This document shows, one piece after another, positions 4,768-5,706 of a DNA stretch of 5,706 nt. This DNA comes from Bifidobacterium breve (GTDB lineage: Bacteria; Actinomycetota; Acidimicrobiia; IMCC26256), in contig CAMDSG010000114.1 in assembly GCA_945907055.1 (NCBI GenBank), forward strand, positions 1 through 5,706, in the 5' to 3' direction. Under the pieces are notes generated by a model that saw only the letters and a program-made list of their open reading frames with translations, searched no databases and was not told where the DNA came from. Made by a program: the position numbers and the translations under genes. Each line of letters starts with the position of its first letter. Within the stretch, counting starts at the first letter, position 1.

Positions 4768-5706
4768 CAGACTGCGAAACGCCCACACAGAACTCCAATC
4801 CGCCATGGCCGCCATTGAGGTAGATGTTGTCGATGCTGCCGGAGCGCGCGAGCTTGTGGCGTTGGCCGATGAAGTACGCCGCAGTGGTGATGCACTTCGC
4901 ACTGTTGCGGTAGGCCGGGTAGAGCGCACCAATGGCTGGAGAGGCCAAGGTGCGAAGAGTATTTCGGAGTGGCTCTCTATTGAGACAGATTGTGCTCATT
5001 ATGAAGCTCAATCTGTAGTTGTGCTCGCTGGTCAGCTCCAGCACTTGCCTGTTACTCAGGCAGCACTGCGCTCAGGGACGCTCTCTGGCACTCAAGCTGT
5101 CGAGGTAGCACGCGGTGCGATCGTTGCCCCCAATACTGAGACACAACTCTTGAATCTCGCAACATATGCAACAGTTCGCGATCTTCGCGATGCAACATCT
5201 CGTGTCGTTGCCGCCGCTACCGACGAGGCAGAGCGACACCGACAGGTCCACAAGAGTCGATCCTTAAAATGGTGGGTTGGTGAGGATGGGGCGTGCAACC
5301 TTAAGGGGAGGATGACAGTTGCGAATGGAGCGTTAGTCAAGGCTGCTCTCGCACCATTCGAGGACTCGATTTTTAAACAGGCGCGCAAGAGTGGTGCACA
5401 TGAAAGACCTGAGGCCTACGCAGCCGACGCTCTAATGGCGTTATGCGAAAAAGCAAGCGCCTCCGATTCAGGTGTAGGGGCGAGCACAACGAAAACAACT
5501 CGATCTAATGCGGTCATGAATATTCGTGTGAACATAGATGCCCTCAAGCGTGGACGTACTGAGCATGGCGAGATATGTGAGATCGCAGGCGTCGGGCCAA
5601 TCCCCGTCGCTACGGCAACAGAGTATTTAGGCGAGGCCTTCTTAAAACTTCTTGTGGTCGATGGAGTAGATGTCAGAACAGTTGCGCATATGGGGCGCGC
5701 GATTCC
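4760..5706 (+). CDS. DUF222 (13E12-repeat) family protein, probable HNH endonuclease, 3' end cut by window edge
   Basis: The first 315 residues, without an in-frame stop, of a DUF222 protein. The family, called REP13E12 in mycobacteria, usually ends in an HNH nuclease domain of the Cys-His-rich type; that part would start just beyond the window, so nuclease activity is inferred. Seen: an N-terminal helical region; the LRSGTLSGTQAVEVARGA segment at 103-120, which matches the conserved (L/G)-rich helix of DUF222; and the C-terminal hallmark INID-like strand VNIDALKRGR at 257-266, GVGPIPVATATEYLGEA at 277-293, and VDVRTVAHMGRAI at 303-315. In complete members this last stretch leads directly into the HNH domain. 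The ATG at 4760 sits 7 bases after TATACT, has no Shine-Dalgarno and lies inside a LexA box, so leaderless, damage-inducible expression is predicted. Many family copies are mobile or multicopy and their function is unsettled. Family assignment is confident, intactness unknown. Confidence 0.85.
   Translation, partial: MFDRLRNAHTELQSAMAAIEVDVVDAAGARELVALADEVRRSGDALRTVAVGRVERTNGWRGQGAKSISEWLSIETDCAHYEAQSVVVLAGQLQHLPVTQAALRSGTLSGTQAVEVARGAIVAPNTETQLLNLATYATVRDLRDATSRVVAAATDEAERHRQVHKSRSLKWWVGEDGACNLKGRMTVANGALVKAALAPFEDSIFKQARKSGAHERPEAYAADALMALCEKASASDSGVGASTTKTTRSNAVMNIRVNIDALKRGRTEHGEICEIAGVGPIPVATATEYLGEAFLKLLVVDGVDVRTVAHMGRAI

Overview
The window looks like chromosomal DNA of an actinobacterium (Actinomycetota). 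The reasons are a DUF222/13E12-type gene, which is a family largely confined to that phylum; an exact match to the mycobacterial-type LexA (SOS) box; genes with little or no Shine-Dalgarno sequence; and an alpha-methylacyl-CoA racemase whose readable part closely resembles the mycobacterial Mcr enzyme. Base composition is only moderately GC-rich by eye, so an environmental lineage such as Acidimicrobiia is possible, but that is inference.

Layout. Minus strand, positions 1385 down to 1: an SMP-30/gluconolactonase-like hydrolase gene (468-1385) followed, after 73 bases, by an alpha-methylacyl-CoA racemase gene that runs off the left edge (1-394). Plus strand, starting divergently 57 bases away: a DUF7065/DUF7064 (CrtC-like, lipocalin-type) protein (1443-2456); an ACAD10/11-like aminoglycoside-phosphotransferase-fold kinase fused to a DUF6285 domain (2453-3868), overlapping the previous gene by 4 bases; and exodeoxyribonuclease III, xth (3883-4659), 14 bases further on. 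After a 100-base gap comes a DUF222-family gene (4760 to the right edge) whose HNH nuclease half lies beyond the window.

How they may work together. The racemase is a clear branched-chain or sterol side-chain acyl-CoA enzyme. Its SMP-30-like neighbour and the divergent DUF7064 plus kinase pair are compatible with oxidation or remodelling of hydroxylated lipids or isoprenoids, but no substrate can be read from the sequence. xth is a housekeeping base-excision-repair gene that appears to ride at the end of that plus-strand operon.

The most notable signal is at 4752-4767: a perfect 16-bp palindrome, TCGAACATATGTTCGA, identical to the mycobacterial SOS-box consensus. It overlaps the end of a -10 element (TATACT) and the start codon of the DUF222 gene. 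This predicts that the gene is LexA-repressed, DNA-damage inducible and probably translated from a leaderless mRNA. No RNA genes, insertion sequences, CRISPR arrays or convincing intrinsic terminators were seen, and no gene-free stretch exceeds 300 bases.
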